The notes beneath the pieces are model-generated. The model ran no database searches. It was not told the DNA's origin and was given only the letters and a program-made list of their open reading frames with translations. Positions 60,163 to 64,000 of a stretch of 64,000 nt of DNA are shown piece after piece. This stretch comes from Cristatella mucedo (lineage: Eukaryota > Bryozoa > Phylactolaemata > Cristatellidae). The stretch's first letter is position 1. The number at the start of each line of letters is the position of its first letter. The stretch lies in NCBI GenBank assembly GCA_009760855.2, contig WPIO01000077.1:62001-126000 (forward strand). Direction: 5' to 3'. Made by a program: the position numbers and the translations under genes.

Positions 60163-60448
60163 CAGTGGCTGAACCGCGAGGGAGGCAGGGGGCATTTGCC
60201 CCCTCCCAAGGCCGGGCTTCGACCTCAGACGTCCCCGACCATCACCAACGACCAAATTATGTATTAATTCCACTCAATGGCCAACCACTGAGTTCATGTC
60301 GAATAAGCATTAGGATTTTTTGCTATATTTTGCATTACCTTCGGTTCAACCCCGCCTACATGAAAACTGTGCGGGTTTACTTGCACCCTACAAAAAAATT
60401 ATTTTGCAGGTCTTGGCCCCCAAGAAGAAAACTCTGGCTCTGCCATTG
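60163..60448 (+). mobile_element. hAT-type MITE copy B with 8-bp TSD
   Basis: It starts CAGTGGCTGAACCGCGAGG and ends with the imperfect inverse CTCTGGCTCTGCCATTG. CTTCTTAG (60155-60162) and CTTCTCAG (60449-60456) flank it, matching at 7 of 8 positions. It contains GGGGGCATTTGCCCCCTCCC, GACCATCACCAACGACCAAA and TTTTGCAGGTCTTGGCCCCC. The 132-codon frame over it is not evidence of a gene. Confidence 0.88.
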
Positions 60449-60456
60449 CTTCTCAG

Positions 60457-60799
60457 AGACCTGTGCGATACCGTCTCGAATCTAGTAAAGTTGATAGAGC
60501 AGGCAATTGTCAAGTTACCGGAGCCGAAGTTAATGGACACTTCATGCAAACGTACTTGAGACGCATTGACATTGAATGGGCATAGACGTTAAAGTTGTTT
60601 CTCACGCCCTCGTGAATGATGTGGAGGACGATAGTCGTGGAATTGAGTTTAGACTCCAAACGTAATTATTTTCGCTGAGGACTGGTCTTTGCAAGTGGAA
60701 TGGATGTGGGTGATTCACTGGAGGATAATAAGCCGAAATTTCCAAGGTTTGCTTTTTCTGATCCTTTTCTACCAGTCTACGGCACCAACTCATTGGGGA
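60457..60799. other. Unique sequence
   Basis: No feature recognised. Confidence 0.3.
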
Positions 60800-60967
60800 C
60801 CCCTGGGTCTTAGCCCAGAAATAAGGTGCTTGCTCTTGGCGACCTAGGATCGTGGGTTCGAGTTCTACCGTGGGCGATCCTTCCTTGACTGCTGCAAGCG
60901 GTGTGGTGACAGCCGTAGAGGCTCTCCTACCGCTATATAAATGAGGCTGTTAAACAAGCTGAAAGAA
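60800..60967 (+). mobile_element. SINE-A copy 13
   Basis: CCTGGGTCTTAGCCCAGAAATAAGG head, GACCTAGGATCGTGGGTTCGAG, GTGGGCGATCCTTCCTTGAC, GGTGACAGCCGTAGAGGC and ATAAATGAGGCTGTTAAACAAG tail. Confidence 0.88.
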
Positions 60968-61021
60968 AAATGGGAGCCGTTCGTTGCTGGACAGCAGAAG
61001 GAACGTCCCCCGGGCGCCAGG

Positions 61022-61182
61022 TATGTTAGCCCGTAGGTATAGTGCTCCCATTCACAAACCAGGTTATGGGTTCAAGTTCGGTGGCCGGCAATTCCTTGTC
61101 TTTGCCAGCTGCAAGTGGGGGTGAAAGCTGCCAGGGCCCTTTTGTCCTTTATATGGTGAGGCTGTTGAATTAGCTGATCTTT
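61022..61182 (+). mobile_element. SINE-A copy 14, diverged
   Basis: TATGTTAGCCCGTAGGTATAG, GGTTATGGGTTCAAGTTCGG, GGCAATTCCTTGTCTTTGCC, GGGTGAAAGCTGCCAGGGCC and GGTGAGGCTGTTGAATTAGC. Same strand as the copy about 55 bp before it. Confidence 0.8.
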
Positions 61183-61581
<399 letters not shown>

Positions 61582-61758
61582 GGTGTCCCCTTATGGGCGG
61601 CCCCTTCCCCTTCTCGGTCCAGTGGCCTCTGGGAGTCATCATCGATCCGTGGCCTGCAGACAAAGCAGCGAACGCAGCTGACACGAAAATGACCGATGCT
61701 TGTCGTGGCTACTCTACCCAAGTTCAGATATGCCGGCCTCACACCACACCCCCACCCA

Positions 61759-61899
<141 letters not shown>

Positions 61900-61908
61900 G
61901 GAGGCAGC

Positions 61909-63889
<1,981 letters not shown>

Positions 63890-64000
63890 GCGTACTGGCC
63901 TTATGAGTGCTGACACTGCGACTTCTGCCACTAACCACACTTGCATGCTGACCCTGTGCATGTCACTCCTAACCATGTTATTCTTGTAGTTTATTGAGCA
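63890..64000 (+). mobile_element. LINE-A 3' UTR, cut by window end
   Basis: GGCCTTATGAGTGCTGACACT, TGCCACTAACCACACTTGCA, TGCTGACCCTGTGCATGTCA and CTAACCATGTTATTCTTG. The rest of the tail lies outside the window. Confidence 0.9.

Noticed and set aside
60087-60485. 132-codon protein gene
   Set aside because: The frame overlaps MITE copy B almost entirely.

Overview
This is a stretch of nuclear DNA from a eukaryote, almost certainly an invertebrate animal. The species cannot be identified from the window. The evidence is degenerate 3' ends of jockey/CR1-type non-LTR retrotransposons of the kind common in marine invertebrates, many tRNA-derived SINEs, a decayed hAT transposon of the ZMYM1-like group, very large microsatellites, and no operons, bacterial-style genes or compact coding. 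No intact host protein gene, rRNA or functional tRNA gene could be supported. The longest open frames are artefacts of simple repeats that contain no stop codon.

Four kinds of interspersed repeat make up the recognisable content. (1) LINE-A, about 23 5'-truncated copies on both strands, ends in a conserved tail around GCGCCTAGAAAGAGATT followed by (ATT)n. The longest remnants (16.65-17.8, 22.9-23.7, 24.9-25.4 and 52.6-53.2 kb) still show reverse-transcriptase sequence, including one YADD catalytic box. (2) LINE-B is present as three C-terminal fragments, one inserted inside a LINE-A copy with a target-site duplication. (3) SINE-A (about 14 copies) has a tRNA-like head with a perfect 11-bp hairpin between the A and B boxes. 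SINE-B (4 copies) has a different tRNA-like head joined to a LINE-A-like tail. (4) hAT DNA transposons: a broken transposase at about 56.47-57.74 kb, and two related ~285-bp non-autonomous elements at 58.6 and 60.2 kb whose 8-bp target duplications are still visible.

Over this lies an extreme load of tandem repeats: (CCGA)n of 1.9 kb (49.06-50.98 kb), (CAG)n with 46 and 155 perfect units (61.8-62.4 kb) and 44 units (9.6 kb), (AC)98, many (GA)n tracts, two (GACAGA)n hexamer arrays, a 7-bp and a 10-bp CAG-derived minisatellite, and short 31- and 32-bp tandem repeats. All long CAG-type arrays and 8 of 9 GA-type arrays have the same orientation on the + strand.

Layout: 0-9 kb mostly unique sequence with SINE-A copies and one LINE-B; 9-34 kb the microsatellite-dense core mixed with LINE-A; 34-49 kb mostly unique sequence with scattered LINE and SINE pieces; 49-51 kb the CCGA array; 51.5-61.2 kb a transposon graveyard (SINE-A, nested LINE-A, hAT, MITEs); 61.4-62.4 kb GA and CAG arrays; then unique sequence to the end, where another LINE-A tail is cut by the window edge. 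Nothing here works as a gene pathway. The functional logic is parasitic: SINE-B probably borrows the LINE-A machinery and the MITEs probably borrowed a hAT transposase.
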